A DNA stretch of 64,000 nt from Nocardioides cremeus (lineage in GTDB: Bacteria; Actinomycetota; Actinomycetes; Propionibacteriales; Nocardioidaceae): NCBI RefSeq assembly GCF_030518195.1, contig NZ_JAULSC010000018.1, positions 24,985 to 88,984 on the forward strand, in the 5' to 3' direction. Positions 24,057 to 32,716 of this stretch are shown here, in pieces (within the stretch, counting starts at the first letter, position 1; every line of letters begins with the position of its first letter). The position numbers were made by a program, and so were the translations under genes. Under the pieces are notes generated by a model that was not told the origin of the DNA, made no database searches, and saw nothing but the letters and a program-made list of their open reading frames with translations.

Positions 24057-25375
24057 GGGGCGACCTCGCCGGTCGCCGGGGACATCTCGCCGGCCAGGTT
24101 GTCGACGATCGACTCGGCGTCGGCGAAGTCGTCGGCCGCGATGCCGTCGCGCACGCCCTCGGAGACGAAGGCCGGCAGCCGGTCGAGCTCGACGTTGGTC
24201 GTCGCGAAGGGCTCGGAGAGGTCGATGCCGGGCAGGCTGGTGTTGACGCCGCGGAAGATGACCACGGTGCCGTCCTGCTCACCGACGTAGTACTGCGCCT
24301 GGCTCCACGACCAGGCCGCCGCGGCGACCATCCACACCGCGCCCACGACGATCAGCAGGCCCAGCAGGCGGCGCAGCCACTGGAAGCGGGCGGGCTCGCG
24401 GGGGGCGTAGCGGGCGGTCTCGGGGTCGATCGGGTCGCTGGGGATGGCGTGCACGTCGTCGGGCAGGTCGGGCAGGTCGGCCTGCACCGGCTCGAGCTCG
24501 CCGGTGTCGCCCGAGCGGTGCCCGCGGAAGATGCCCGTGGGGCGGGAGCCCTTGGGGGCGCGGCGGCGCAGCTCGGCGGCCGCGCCGACCAGCATCGGCT
24601 GCAGGTCGTCGAGGTCGTCGGCGCGCGCGCCCGCGGCCTCCTCGTCGAGCACGTCGGCGACCACGCAGGTCACGTTGTCGGACGAGCCGGCCTCGAGGCT
24701 GGCCCGCACGAGCTCGACGGCGGCGTAGTCGGGGGTGCCGGTCGAGAGCACGTCGGCCAGGCGGGCGTCGTCGAGGACGCCGCTGGCGCCGTCGGAGCAG
24801 ACCAGCAGCCGGTCGCCGGTCTGCAGGTCGGCGAGGAAGAGGTCGGGCTCGGCCTCGTGGACGCCGTCGAGGGCCTTGAGGATCAGGTTGCGGTGCGGGT
24901 GCACCCGCGACTCCGGCTCGCTGATGCGGCCCTCGTCGATGAGGCTCTGCACGAAGGTGTGGTCGTGGGTGAGCTGGCTGATCTCGCCGGCCCGGTAGAG
25001 GTAGGCGCGGCTGTCGCCGATGTGGCCCACCCCCACGCGCTGCCCGTCGAAGTACAGGACGGTGGCGGTGGTGCTGGTGCCGTTGAGGGCGGGGTCGTCG
25101 TCGACGATCTCGCCGATCCGGTCGTGCGCGCGGTGCAGGGCGCCCGCGACGCGGCCGAGCAGGTCGTCGGGGGTCAGCTCGCCCGGCGGGTCCTCGTCGA
25201 GGCGGCGCAGCTGCTGCACGGCGGTGCCGCTGGCGATGTCGCCGCGGGCGGCGCCGCCCACGCCGTCGCAGACGGTGAGCAGCCACGGACCGGCGTACCC
25301 GGAGTCCTGGTTGTCCTTGCGGACCCGTCCGACGTCGGAGATCGCGGAGTAGTGGAGCCGGAGGGGGCCGCTCAC
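24053..25375 (-). CDS. pstP: PP2C-type Ser/Thr phosphatase PstP
   Basis: 440 aa. The start is the GTG at 25375, overlapping the fhaB stop by 4 bases; the frame extends upstream only as a shadow of fhaB. The PP2C domain (1-240) has metal-binding motifs RKDNQDSGY, DGVGGAARGD, GHIGDSRAYLY and GSSDNVTCVV. After a linker comes a membrane helix (RLLGLLIVVGAVWMVAAAAW) and an extracytoplasmic domain. It reverses PknA/PknB phosphorylation of wall and division targets. It sits between fhaB and rodA, exactly as in M. tuberculosis. Confidence 0.93.
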   Translation of the reverse strand: MSGPLRLHYSAISDVGRVRKDNQDSGYAGPWLLTVCDGVGGAARGDIASGTAVQQLRRLDEDPPGELTPDDLLGRVAGALHRAHDRIGEIVDDDPALNGTSTTATVLYFDGQRVGVGHIGDSRAYLYRAGEISQLTHDHTFVQSLIDEGRISEPESRVHPHRNLILKALDGVHEAEPDLFLADLQTGDRLLVCSDGASGVLDDARLADVLSTGTPDYAAVELVRASLEAGSSDNVTCVVADVLDEEAAGARADDLDDLQPMLVGAAAELRRRAPKGSRPTGIFRGHRSGDTGELEPVQADLPDLPDDVHAIPSDPIDPETARYAPREPARFQWLRRLLGLLIVVGAVWMVAAAAWSWSQAQYYVGEQDGTVVIFRGVNTSLPGIDLSEPFATTNVELDRLPAFVSEGVRDGIAADDFADAESIVDNLAGEMSPATGEVAP

Positions 25376-25860
25376 TTGCGCAGCTCCAGGATCGTCTTGC
25401 CGATGCGCACCTGGGTGCCCATGGTGATCGTGGTGGGCTGGGTGATGCGCACGGTGCCGATGTAGGTGCCGTTGGTGGAGCCGAGGTCCTCGACGAACCA
25501 CTGGTCGCCGGAGGCCGCGACCCGGGCGTGGCGGGTGGAGACGTAGTCGTCGTCGAGGCGGATGGCGGCGTCGGAGCCGCGCCCGATCAGCAGCGGTGCG
25601 TCGGCCAGGTCGGCGCGCTCACCGGCGTTGCCGCCCTCGACGACCAGCAGGTGGGTGGGGGCGCCGCGACGCTTGCCCGGGGGCTTGGCCGCCTTGCCCT
25701 TCTTGTCCTTCTTGGCCGGCGGGGCCTGGCCGCCGCGGGCGGTCTCGGGCACCCGGGCGCCGAACATGTCGGAGCGGATGACCGAGATGGCGGAGAGCAC
25801 GAAGATCCACAGCACCGCCAGGTAGGCGATGCGGATCAGCAGCAGGGTCAGCTCAGACAT
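25372..25860 (-). CDS. fhaB: FHA-domain protein FhaB
   Basis: 162 aa. An N-terminal membrane helix (LLLIRIAYLAVLWIFVLSAI) is followed by a Lys-rich linker and a C-terminal FHA domain (LLIGRGSDAAIRLDD, VSTRHARV, DLGSTNGTYIG) that binds phosphothreonine. It is an adaptor between the kinases and division/elongation proteins. Its start overlaps the fhaA end by 8 bases. Confidence 0.93.
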   Translation of the reverse strand: MSELTLLLIRIAYLAVLWIFVLSAISVIRSDMFGARVPETARGGQAPPAKKDKKGKAAKPPGKRRGAPTHLLVVEGGNAGERADLADAPLLIGRGSDAAIRLDDDYVSTRHARVAASGDQWFVEDLGSTNGTYIGTVRITQPTTITMGTQVRIGKTILELRK

Positions 25861-26566
25861 CGGCGTGCTCCTGCTCGATCCGCACGGTCATGGTGGTGTT
25901 GCCGATCTTGACCTCGGTGCCGTCGCCGGCGATCGAGCTGGTCAGCTTCTGCCCGTCGACCAGCATGCCGTTGGTCGAGCCGAGGTCGCGCACGTCGACG
26001 CGCGGGTGCTCCCCGGTGGCGTCGACGCGGAACTCGATGTGGCGCCGGCTGACGCCCGGGTCGTTGATGCGCACGTCGGCGTCGGTGCCCCGCCCGACCA
26101 CGACGCTGCCGCCGAGCAGGGGGTGGCGGGTGCCGTTGACCTCCAGCAGGGCCTTGGCGCGCCCGACCTGGGTGTGGGTGCTGTTGCCGGTGACCCGCGC
26201 CTGGGCCTGGCTGCGGATCCGGAACCGGCCGGTGGTCAGGTCGTCGGCGCCCTCGAACTCGATGGTGATGGGCCCCGGGAACGAGTAGGCGTTGGCCTGC
26301 GCGTGCTCCTCGAGCTGGCGCACCAGCTCGTCGGCCATCGCGGTGTCGTACGGCGCCAGCCGCTCGAGGTCGGTGCCGGAGAGCTCGACGTGGAAGTCGT
26401 TGGGCACCAGGCGTCGCTGGCGGGAGAGGATCTGCGCGTTGTTGTCGCACTCGCGCTGCAGCGCGGCCGCGATCTCCACGGGCTGCACCGCCGAGCGGAA
26501 CGCCCGGGCGAACGCTCCGGAGATCATCTGCTCGAGCCGCTGCTCGAACCGCTGCAAGGCGCTCAC
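25853..26566 (-). CDS. fhaA: FHA-domain protein FhaA (DUF3662 + FHA)
   Basis: 237 aa. The GTG at 26566 is chosen for GGAAGGAGG (26572-26580 on the minus strand) just upstream. The N-terminal DUF3662 domain (ALQRFEQRLEQMISGAFARA, VEIAAALQRECD, VPNDFHVELSGTDL) is joined by a short linker to an FHA domain (VVVGRGTDADVRI, VSRRHIEF, DLGSTNGMLVDG). M. tuberculosis FhaA (527 aa) has a long disordered middle that is missing here. It is the first gene of the fhaA-fhaB-pstP-rodA-pbpA-pknA-pknB operon, all joined by overlaps. Confidence 0.93.
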   Translation of the reverse strand: MSALQRFEQRLEQMISGAFARAFRSAVQPVEIAAALQRECDNNAQILSRQRRLVPNDFHVELSGTDLERLAPYDTAMADELVRQLEEHAQANAYSFPGPITIEFEGADDLTTGRFRIRSQAQARVTGNSTHTQVGRAKALLEVNGTRHPLLGGSVVVGRGTDADVRINDPGVSRRHIEFRVDATGEHPRVDVRDLGSTNGMLVDGQKLTSSIAGDGTEVKIGNTTMTVRIEQEHADV

Positions 26567-26752
26567 TCGGCCTCCTTCCGTCCTCGGCGACGCGGGGAGC
26601 CGGCTCCTCGTGCAGGCCGACCGGCCCGGCGGGGGTGCCGGGTCGCACCCGATCGTAACGGGGTCGGGCGGTGGGAGTGGGCACCCCCAGCCCCCGGGGG
26701 CGGCCCGGTTTGGGGAACGGAGAGCCGCTGGGCTAACCTCATCACGCTTCAA

Positions 26753-26839
26753 GCGCGAGTGGCGGAATAGGCAGACGCGCACGGTTCAGGTCCGTGTGTC
26801 CGAAAGGACGTGGGGGTTCAACTCCCCCCTCGCGCACCA
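26753..26839 (+). tRNA. tRNA-Leu(CAG)
   Basis: The acceptor stem is GCGCGAG (26753-26759) / CTCGCGC (26829-26835), then A and an encoded CCA (26837-26839). The anticodon loop is TTCAGGT with CAG at 26787-26789. A long variable arm (GTGTCCGAAAGGACGT) makes it class II. It is divergent from fhaA, as leuT is in mycobacteria. Confidence 0.95.
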
Positions 26840-26842
26840 CCC

Positions 26843-26878
26843 AGGAACCCGGCCCAGAGAGATCTGGGCCGGGTTCCT
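26843..26878 (+). terminator. Strong terminator after tRNA-Leu
   Basis: Perfect 16-bp stem AGGAACCCGGCCCAGA (26843-26858) / TCTGGGCCGGGTTCCT (26863-26878) with a GAGA loop, four bases after the tRNA CCA, followed by GTGTTTGG. Confidence 0.85.
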
Positions 26879-26970
26879 GTGTTTGGTAGAAATGTCGTGC
26901 GGGCTCAGACGCCCGGCACGATCCGCATGTCGCGCACCGCGCCGCCGTCCAGCGCGGCCAGGCCCGGTCG

Positions 26971-27027
26971 TCGTCCTGACGATCCACACCACGACACGCG
27001 GTGCCGGGGTGCGGATCGTCAGGACGA
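26971..27027 (-). terminator. Inverted repeat downstream of the AllG-like gene
   Basis: Perfect 15-bp arms TCGTCCTGACGATCC (26971-26985) / GGATCGTCAGGACGA (27013-27027), 27 bases apart with a secondary CACC/GGTG pair inside, ending 8 bases from the stop of the minus-strand operon. It is most likely its terminator. The length and perfection of the arms would also suit a protein-binding site. Confidence 0.5.
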
Positions 27028-27034
27028 GGAGGCC

Positions 27035-28462
27035 TCAGCGCGCGGCACGCTCCCGGGCGCGGTCCGCGAGCGCGGCCAGCGCCTTGGGGAAGATCTCCGC
27101 GGGCGGCGTGACCAGGCCGGCGCCGACCTGGCCGACGCCGGCCTTGTTGCCGGCCATGCCGGTGTTGATCTGCGGCAGGACCTGGGTGCGGCAGACCAGG
27201 CTCACGTCGATGCCGGTCGGGGCTCCCGCGAACTCCAGGACCGGGATGCTCCAGCGCGGGTTCTCCGCGAGCGTGATCTCCCGCATCCGGCGGGTGGTCG
27301 CCAGGGCGTCGGGCACGGTGCCGCCCACGAGCCGCACGATCGCCGGCGCGGTGGCCATCGAGAAGCCGCCGATGCCGGCGGTCTCGGTGATCGCGGAGTC
27401 GCCGATGTCGGGGTTGGCGTCCTCGGGGCCGTAGCCGCCGAGGAACAGGCCGTCGGCCACCTGGGCCGGGCCGGTGAACCACTGGTCGCCGGTGCCGGCG
27501 ACCTGGATGCCGAACTCGGTGCCGTTGCGCGCCATCGCCACCACCATCGTGGAGCCCTCGATCCCGCGGGCGGCGTCGAGCGCGAGCTTGCACGCCGGCA
27601 TCGCCAGGTTGAGGAAGAAGTGGTCGTTGCCGCCGATGAAGCGCAGCGTGTCGGCGACGTCCTTGGCGTCGGCCGACGACTCCGCGAGCGCCGGGGCGAG
27701 GTCGCGCAGGAGCATCAGGGTGCCCGCGCGGTTGCGGTTGTGGGCCTCATCGCCCATCTGCAGCATCTGGGTCAGGATGCCGGTGACGTCGACCGGGCCG
27801 GTGGCCTTGACGGCCTGCGCCAGCAGGGGGCCGAGCACCGCCGACATCCAGCGCAGCCGCTCGAGCACCTCGGGGCCGTAGGCGCCGTAGCGCAGCACCT
27901 TGCCGAGGCCCTCGTTGAGCGAGCAGTAGGTGCGGCGACCGCTGGCGGGGTCCTCCAGCACGAACATCCACATCGAGGGCGAGACCACGCCGGCCATCGG
28001 CCCGACGGCACTGCGGTGGTGGCACGGCTCCAGGGAGACCGCGTCGCCCCGCTCGAAGAGCGCGACCGCGTCCTCCGGGTCGTCGACCAGGCCCTCGAGC
28101 GCGGCCGCGGCCATCAGCCCGCCGCGCAGCGGGCCGGTGGCGGCCTCCCACGCGATGGGCGGCCCGGCATGCAGGAACTGGCCGGCCTCGAGGCCGAGCA
28201 CCTCCGAGGCGGGGGCCACGTCGACGAGCACGGCCTGCACGTCGAGCATCGCCTGGACGGCGCGGGCGTTGGCGTCGCGGCGCAGCGGGTCGGCGGAGAC
28301 GACCGCGAGGTCGTCGGCGGTGCCCTCCATCGGGGGGCGCCAGTCGACCCGGGAGACCGGCACGGCCTGCAGGTCGACGGCGTCGGCGAAGAGGTCGACG
28401 CCGGTGGCGGCCACGCCCTCGGGAGCGGCGGTGGGGCGGGCGGGCGTCGTACGGGCGGTCAT
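27035..28462 (-). CDS. DUF1116 (YlbE/AllG-like) carbamoyltransferase subunit
   Basis: 475 aa. It belongs to the DUF1116 family (E. coli YlbE/YahG), recognised from LEPCHHRSAVGPMAGVVSPS, LNEGLGKVLRYGAYGPEVLE, MGDEAHNRNRAGT and GPARPWVGGYGPEDANPDIG-type segments (here FLGGYGPEDANPDIGDSAIT). In E. coli the family member AllG is one of three subunits of oxamate carbamoyltransferase (oxalurate + Pi to oxamate + carbamoyl phosphate). The ATG at 28462 overlaps the AllF-like stop by 4 bases. It is the last gene of a three-gene minus-strand operon. With no allantoin genes nearby but barbiturase in the cluster, ureidomalonate is my inferred substrate. Confidence 0.85.
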   Translation of the reverse strand: MTARTTPARPTAAPEGVAATGVDLFADAVDLQAVPVSRVDWRPPMEGTADDLAVVSADPLRRDANARAVQAMLDVQAVLVDVAPASEVLGLEAGQFLHAGPPIAWEAATGPLRGGLMAAAALEGLVDDPEDAVALFERGDAVSLEPCHHRSAVGPMAGVVSPSMWMFVLEDPASGRRTYCSLNEGLGKVLRYGAYGPEVLERLRWMSAVLGPLLAQAVKATGPVDVTGILTQMLQMGDEAHNRNRAGTLMLLRDLAPALAESSADAKDVADTLRFIGGNDHFFLNLAMPACKLALDAARGIEGSTMVVAMARNGTEFGIQVAGTGDQWFTGPAQVADGLFLGGYGPEDANPDIGDSAITETAGIGGFSMATAPAIVRLVGGTVPDALATTRRMREITLAENPRWSIPVLEFAGAPTGIDVSLVCRTQVLPQINTGMAGNKAGVGQVGAGLVTPPAEIFPKALAALADRARERAAR

Positions 28463-29961
28463 CGGGTGCCTCCGGTCAGGGCGATGGCCCGGCGCGTGGC
28501 CCGGGCGTTGGACAGGTGGACCTCGGCGCCGGCCTCGGCCAGGGTGCGGGCCTGGCGGGACAGCTGCTGCGGGTCGGACTCGGTGCCGACGCACGCGACC
28601 ACCACCGGGAGGTCCCGGCCGTCGGCGCGAGCGGTCTCGATGGCGGCGGTGATGGCGGGGGCCAGCGCGCCGGCCGGGTCGGGCTCGGCGCCGTGGCCGA
28701 GCACCACGTCCATCAGGATGCAGGCCGTCGCGGGGTCGGCCGCGGCGCGGGCCAGGTGGTCCAGGCGCAGCGTCGGGTCGATCATCGGGTGCGCGCGCCC
28801 GGCGGTCAGCGTGTCGTCGCCGAAGTCGATCATCGTGTGCGCGTCGGCGGTGAGCGAGGAGTCGAGCGCCAGCTCGGGGGAGAGCGGGATGTTGCTGCGG
28901 ATGCCGCCGAGCTCGGCCGCGGCGATCAGCATCGACTCGTCGCACAGGGTGCCGCCGACGAAAAGGCCGCGCAGGTGGGTGCCGCTGGTGGTGTCCGCGG
29001 TGCTGCCCCACGAGGGCCAGTCCGGCGCGGTGGTGCCGAGGGCGCCGAGGACGGCCTCGGCCGCCTCGGTGAGGTCGGGCTGGCCGGCGCCGAGCAGGGC
29101 CAGGTGGACCGGGGTGGACAGGGTCGCGGCGAGCTCGCGCAGCTCGGCGGCCACCTCCTCGGCCGGGGGCTTGGAGACCACCACGACCATCTCGATGGTC
29201 GGGTCCGCGTCGAGGCGGCGCAGCGCCTCACGGGTGGAGCGGCCCGCGACCTGGCTGCCCAGGTCGCGGCCGCCGACGCCGAGGGCGGCGCCCACGCCGA
29301 CGCCGGCCGCGTCCAGCAGGCACATCAGCTGCTGGCAGCCGGTGCCCGACGCCGCGACGATCCCGACGGGACCGGGCCGGGTGGTGTTGGCGAAGCCGAG
29401 GCCCAGGCCGCCGACCATCGCCGTGCCGCAGTCGGGGCCCATCACCAGCAGCCCGCGCTCGGTAGCGACGTCCTTGAGCGCGATCTCCTGCTCGACGGGC
29501 ATGTTGTCGCTGAAGATCATCACGTCGCGCCCGGCGTCGAGGGCGTCCATGGCCTCGACCATCGCGTGCTGGCCGGGCACCGAGACCAGCGCCAGGTCGG
29601 CTCCCGACTCGGCGAGCGCGCGACCGGTGGTGCGGGTCGGGGCCTCCTCGACGCTGCCGCCACCACGACGGCTCGAGGCGGCCAGCGCCGCGTCGACCGC
29701 GGCCAGCGCGCTCTGCACGTCGCCGTCCTCGTCGAGCATCAGGGCCACGACCATGTCGTTGGGCGTCGTGACCGGCAGGTCGAAGCCCATCGACTCGAGC
29801 ACCTCGAGGTTGAGCGGGGTCGCCATCGCCACCTGGGCGCTGCTCACGCCGGCGGTCGCGGCCACGTCCTTGCTGACCTGGAGCAGGGCGACGGAGTCGG
29901 CGTACGCACCGGAGCGCACCTCCACGTGCTGGCGGTGGGCGGCGAGCGGGGGACTGGTCAT
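28459..29961 (-). CDS. FdrA/AllF-like acyl-CoA synthetase-fold carbamoyltransferase subunit
   Basis: 500 aa FdrA homologue. The protein has the succinyl-CoA-synthetase-like fold: NMPVEQEIALKD, VMGPDCGTAMVGGLGLGFAN, a SucD-like GIVAASGTGCQQLMCLLDAA with GVGGRDL, and a C-terminal VVLGHGAEPDPAGALAP segment typical of FdrA. In E. coli, FdrA was renamed AllF, a subunit of oxamate carbamoyltransferase; the phospho-enzyme-like fold suits phosphorolysis. The start at 29961 overlaps the DUF2877 gene end by 4 bases, and the end overlaps the DUF1116 gene by 4. Confidence 0.87.
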   Translation of the reverse strand: MTSPPLAAHRQHVEVRSGAYADSVALLQVSKDVAATAGVSSAQVAMATPLNLEVLESMGFDLPVTTPNDMVVALMLDEDGDVQSALAAVDAALAASSRRGGGSVEEAPTRTTGRALAESGADLALVSVPGQHAMVEAMDALDAGRDVMIFSDNMPVEQEIALKDVATERGLLVMGPDCGTAMVGGLGLGFANTTRPGPVGIVAASGTGCQQLMCLLDAAGVGVGAALGVGGRDLGSQVAGRSTREALRRLDADPTIEMVVVVSKPPAEEVAAELRELAATLSTPVHLALLGAGQPDLTEAAEAVLGALGTTAPDWPSWGSTADTTSGTHLRGLFVGGTLCDESMLIAAAELGGIRSNIPLSPELALDSSLTADAHTMIDFGDDTLTAGRAHPMIDPTLRLDHLARAAADPATACILMDVVLGHGAEPDPAGALAPAITAAIETARADGRDLPVVVACVGTESDPQQLSRQARTLAEAGAEVHLSNARATRRAIALTGGTR

Positions 29962-30818
29962 GGTGTGAGGCTCCTTGACGCGAGGTGGTGGAGGGCGATC
30001 GAGGCGCCGAGCAGGAGCCCGGCGCCGGAGGTGTGGCCGACCCGCAGCAGCGCGTCGACGTCGACAGCGACGCGGGCGTCGAGATCGGGGGCGGGGTCGG
30101 CGAGGCCCATGACCAGCCGACGGAACTGGGGCAGCACCTCGCCGCGCGTCGCGCAGCCCAGCAGCGTGGCCGACAGTGCGGTGGTCGCAGCGGGCGCGAG
30201 GCGGCGTACGGCGTCGGCGAGATCGGTCCCCACGGCGCCCCCGACGGGGGCGCGGGTCGCGACCGCCGTGGCCAACCAACCGCAGAGCACGTCGTCGCCG
30301 ACGGGGGTCAAACCGCTGCCGCGGCCGAGCAGCCCGGGCGCGCAGCCGGCGGAGCCCTCGGCGAGCGCGGCGAGGGCCTCTGCGGGCAGCTCTGCGCGCA
30401 CCCCCGCCGACCGGTCGCCGACGACCTCAGCCAGCACCCGGGCAGCCGGCACGACGGCCGCGGCCGGGACCCGGGGCACGGTGGCGTCGACGGTGCGGGT
30501 CACGACCGCCTCGGTGCCACCGAGCAGCACCCTCCCGTCACCGAGCACCGCCCGGGTCGCGCCGGCGACGTCGGCCGGCAGCCGGGGCAGGGTGGTCTGC
30601 AGGCCGCAGGGCACGGCGGTCGCCGCCGTCGACAGCACGCCGAGGACGGCGAGGTCCGGTGCCGCCGAGGAGGGCGAGGTGGAGGGCGTCGAGCCGCGCA
30701 GGTCGAGGTAGACCGCGTCGGCGCCGCTGTGCAGCACCGGCACCGTCCGGGCGGGCCCGGCCAGCAGCTCGCCCACCAGGGCGGGAGCCGCAGCCACGAC
30801 GCGACGGTGGGTCCTCAT
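29958..30818 (-). CDS. DUF2877 (YlbF/AllH-like) carbamoyltransferase subunit
   Basis: 286 aa. The ATG at 30818 has GGAAGGA upstream; the open frame further upstream lies antisense to pucR and is rejected. The C-terminal half carries the DUF2877 hallmark GRGSGLTPVGDDVLCGWLAT, then TTALSATLLGCATRGEVLPQ and the VGHTSGAGLLLG motif. E. coli AllH (YlbF) of this family is the third oxamate carbamoyltransferase subunit. It is the first gene of the AllH-AllF-AllG-like operon, divergent from the pucR-type regulator with a 76-base gap. Confidence 0.83.
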   Translation of the reverse strand: MRTHRRVVAAAPALVGELLAGPARTVPVLHSGADAVYLDLRGSTPSTSPSSAAPDLAVLGVLSTAATAVPCGLQTTLPRLPADVAGATRAVLGDGRVLLGGTEAVVTRTVDATVPRVPAAAVVPAARVLAEVVGDRSAGVRAELPAEALAALAEGSAGCAPGLLGRGSGLTPVGDDVLCGWLATAVATRAPVGGAVGTDLADAVRRLAPAATTALSATLLGCATRGEVLPQFRRLVMGLADPAPDLDARVAVDVDALLRVGHTSGAGLLLGASIALHHLASRSLTP

Positions 30819-30894
30819 GCGTCCTTCCGGGTCCGGTGACCCCTGCACTTCCGGGGGCGCCCTCGACGCTAGTGCGCTGGCGTAGGGTCTGCCG

Positions 30895-32592
30895 ATGGTA
30901 GGTATTGCCAAGTCTTGGTCGCTGGGGGTGCAACCGTTGATAAGTCCGACGTACGGCGTGGCGCTGCGCGACCTGCTCCGCCTGGAGGGGATGAAGGGCG
31001 TCACCGTGCTCGCGGGCCACGGCGGCCTGGACCGGATGGTCCTCGGGGTCAACGTGATGGAGGTCCCCGACATCGCCGACTGGGTCAAGCCGCACGACCT
31101 GCTGGTCACCACCGGCTTCCCCCTGGCCTCGGGCGGGGACCAGCGCGGCGGCGCGGTCCCGTTCGCCCGGCTGGTGCGCGACCTGCACACCCGGGGCCTC
31201 GCCGGCCTCGGGGTCAAGCTCGGGCGCTACGTCGACACCCTCGACCCCGAGGCCCTGGCCCTGGCCGACGAGCTCGACTTCCCGGTGCTGGGGCTGCCGA
31301 TGGCTCTGGCCTTCGACGAGCTGCTGCGCCAGGCCTACGGCCGGCTCAACGAGCTCACCGCGGGGGTCCTGGAGCGCATCGACGCCCTGCACCGGGCCCT
31401 GACCCTGCTGGTGCTCGAGGGCGGCGACCTCGACCAGATCGCGGCCGAGGTGGCCCGGGTGCTCGACCTGGGCGTGCTGGTGACCTCGACGGACGGCCGC
31501 GAGCGCGCCGCCGCGCTGCCCGACCCGTTGCGCCGCCGGCTCGAGGAGGCCGACCTGCTCGAGCCGGGCGGCCGGTTCCGCGTGGAGCGGGCCAGCACCC
31601 GCCCGGCGCCCGTCGGCGACGGCGAGGTCCGCCTGCAGCCGATCGTGGCCGGCGGCACCGACCTGGCCCGGCTGGTGTGCTTCAGCCCGCACCGGCCCCT
31701 CTCCCACGACGACGTGGTGGCCATGGAGCGTGCCGCGACCGTGGCCGCGCTCCTGGTGACCCGGCAGGAGGCGGTCGCCGCGGTCGAGAACAAGTACCGA
31801 GGCGACTTCCTGCGCGACGTGTTCCTGGGCCGGGCCGGCGACAGCACCTACGTCACCGAGCACGCCGCCAGCCTGGGCTGGGACCTCGACGGGCACATGC
31901 ACGTCGTCTCCGCCGAGCTCGACCCGATGGCGCCCGACGAGCCGCCGGTCTCGGGCCGGGTGCGCCGCAGCTGGCAGGAGCGCTTCGCGACCGCGTGGCG
32001 CCAGGTCTGCGAGGGCCGCCGGCCGGTCGTGCCGACCGTGGACTTCACCGCCGAGGTGGTGGCCCTGGTGCCCGTGGGCGAGCCGGGGCCCGACGGGGCC
32101 AGCCCGGTGGACCGGCTGGTCGCCGCGGTGCAGGGCGACAGGGGCGGTGGCCGGCGTCCGTTCTCGGTCGGGGTCAGCCGCCTGGTCACCTCGCCCGAGC
32201 AGCTGCCCGAGGCCTACCTCCAGGCGCGACGGGCGACCGAGGTGGGCCGCCGGGTCAAGGGCGGCGGCAGCACCACCCGCTTCGACGACCTGGGGGTGCA
32301 CCGGCTGATCGCGCTGGTCCCCGATCCGGCGGAGGCCCGCGCGTTCGCGGTCGACGTGCTCGGCGAGCTCGCTGCGGACACCGAGGAGGCGGCCGACCTG
32401 CGCACCACGCTGCAGATCCTGCTCGACCACAACCTCAACGTGGCCGAGGCCGCGCGCCGGCAGTTCTTCCACTACAACACGATGCGCTACCGGGTCAGCA
32501 AGCTCGAGCGGATCCTGGGTCCGTTCACCACCGACCCGCACCTGCGCCTCGACATCGCGGTGGCGTTGCAGGTCCTCCAGCTGCGCACCTGA
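30895..32592 (+). CDS. PucR family transcriptional regulator
   Basis: 565 aa as drawn. An N-terminal PucR domain (YGVALRDLLRLEGMKGVTVL, MEVPDIADWVKPHDLLVTTG) is followed by a GAF-like middle and a C-terminal PucR-type helix-turn-helix (LDHNLNVAEAARRQFFHYNT, MRYRVSKLERILG). This family regulates purine and pyrimidine catabolism. About 20 N-terminal residues (MVGIAKSWSLGVQPLIS) fall outside the domain; a TTG at 30936 preceded by GGGGGTG, or a GTG at 30959, could be the true start. Divergent from the AllH-like operon and upstream of the permease operon, it is the likely switch of the whole cluster. Confidence 0.88.
   Translation: MVGIAKSWSLGVQPLISPTYGVALRDLLRLEGMKGVTVLAGHGGLDRMVLGVNVMEVPDIADWVKPHDLLVTTGFPLASGGDQRGGAVPFARLVRDLHTRGLAGLGVKLGRYVDTLDPEALALADELDFPVLGLPMALAFDELLRQAYGRLNELTAGVLERIDALHRALTLLVLEGGDLDQIAAEVARVLDLGVLVTSTDGRERAAALPDPLRRRLEEADLLEPGGRFRVERASTRPAPVGDGEVRLQPIVAGGTDLARLVCFSPHRPLSHDDVVAMERAATVAALLVTRQEAVAAVENKYRGDFLRDVFLGRAGDSTYVTEHAASLGWDLDGHMHVVSAELDPMAPDEPPVSGRVRRSWQERFATAWRQVCEGRRPVVPTVDFTAEVVALVPVGEPGPDGASPVDRLVAAVQGDRGGGRRPFSVGVSRLVTSPEQLPEAYLQARRATEVGRRVKGGGSTTRFDDLGVHRLIALVPDPAEARAFAVDVLGELAADTEEAADLRTTLQILLDHNLNVAEAARRQFFHYNTMRYRVSKLERILGPFTTDPHLRLDIAVALQVLQLRT
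30905..30918. promoter_or_regulatory. Candidate operator TTGCCAAG/CCAAGTCTTGG
   Basis: TTGCCAAG (30905-30912) is part of the inverted repeat CCAAG-T-CTTGG (30908-30918) in the divergent control region. The reverse complement CTTGGCAA recurs before the permease operon (32632-32639), and GTGCCAAG lies before the carbamate kinase gene (45092-45099). It falls inside the pucR frame only if the first ATG is used. Confidence 0.35.
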
Positions 32593-32602
32593 GGAACCGC
32601 AC

Positions 32603-32640
32603 ACAAGGAGTGCCATCCTTGTCTACACCCGCTTGGCAAG
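32603..32640. promoter_or_regulatory. Candidate control region of the permease operon
   Basis: Two palindromes lie in the 124-base pucR-permease gap: ACAAGGA (32603-32609) / TCCTTGT (32616-32622), which could be operator or terminator, and the near-perfect palindrome CTTGGCAAG (32632-32640), shared with the pucR control region. Confidence 0.35.
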
Positions 32641-32716
32641 AGTCGCCCGTGCTCGAGTGTGAGCCGCGACACTAGCGTCTCCTGAACGGTCTCGGACGAG
32701 CGCAAGGAGCCTGAAG

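Noticed and set aside
26880..26990. A minus-strand frame ending in AALDGGAVRDMRIVPGV before a stop, looking like a gene remnant between the tRNA-Leu terminator and the AllG-like gene
   Set aside because: It is short, has no start or ribosome binding site, and overlaps the inverted repeat. I cannot identify a parent gene, so calling a pseudogene is not justified.
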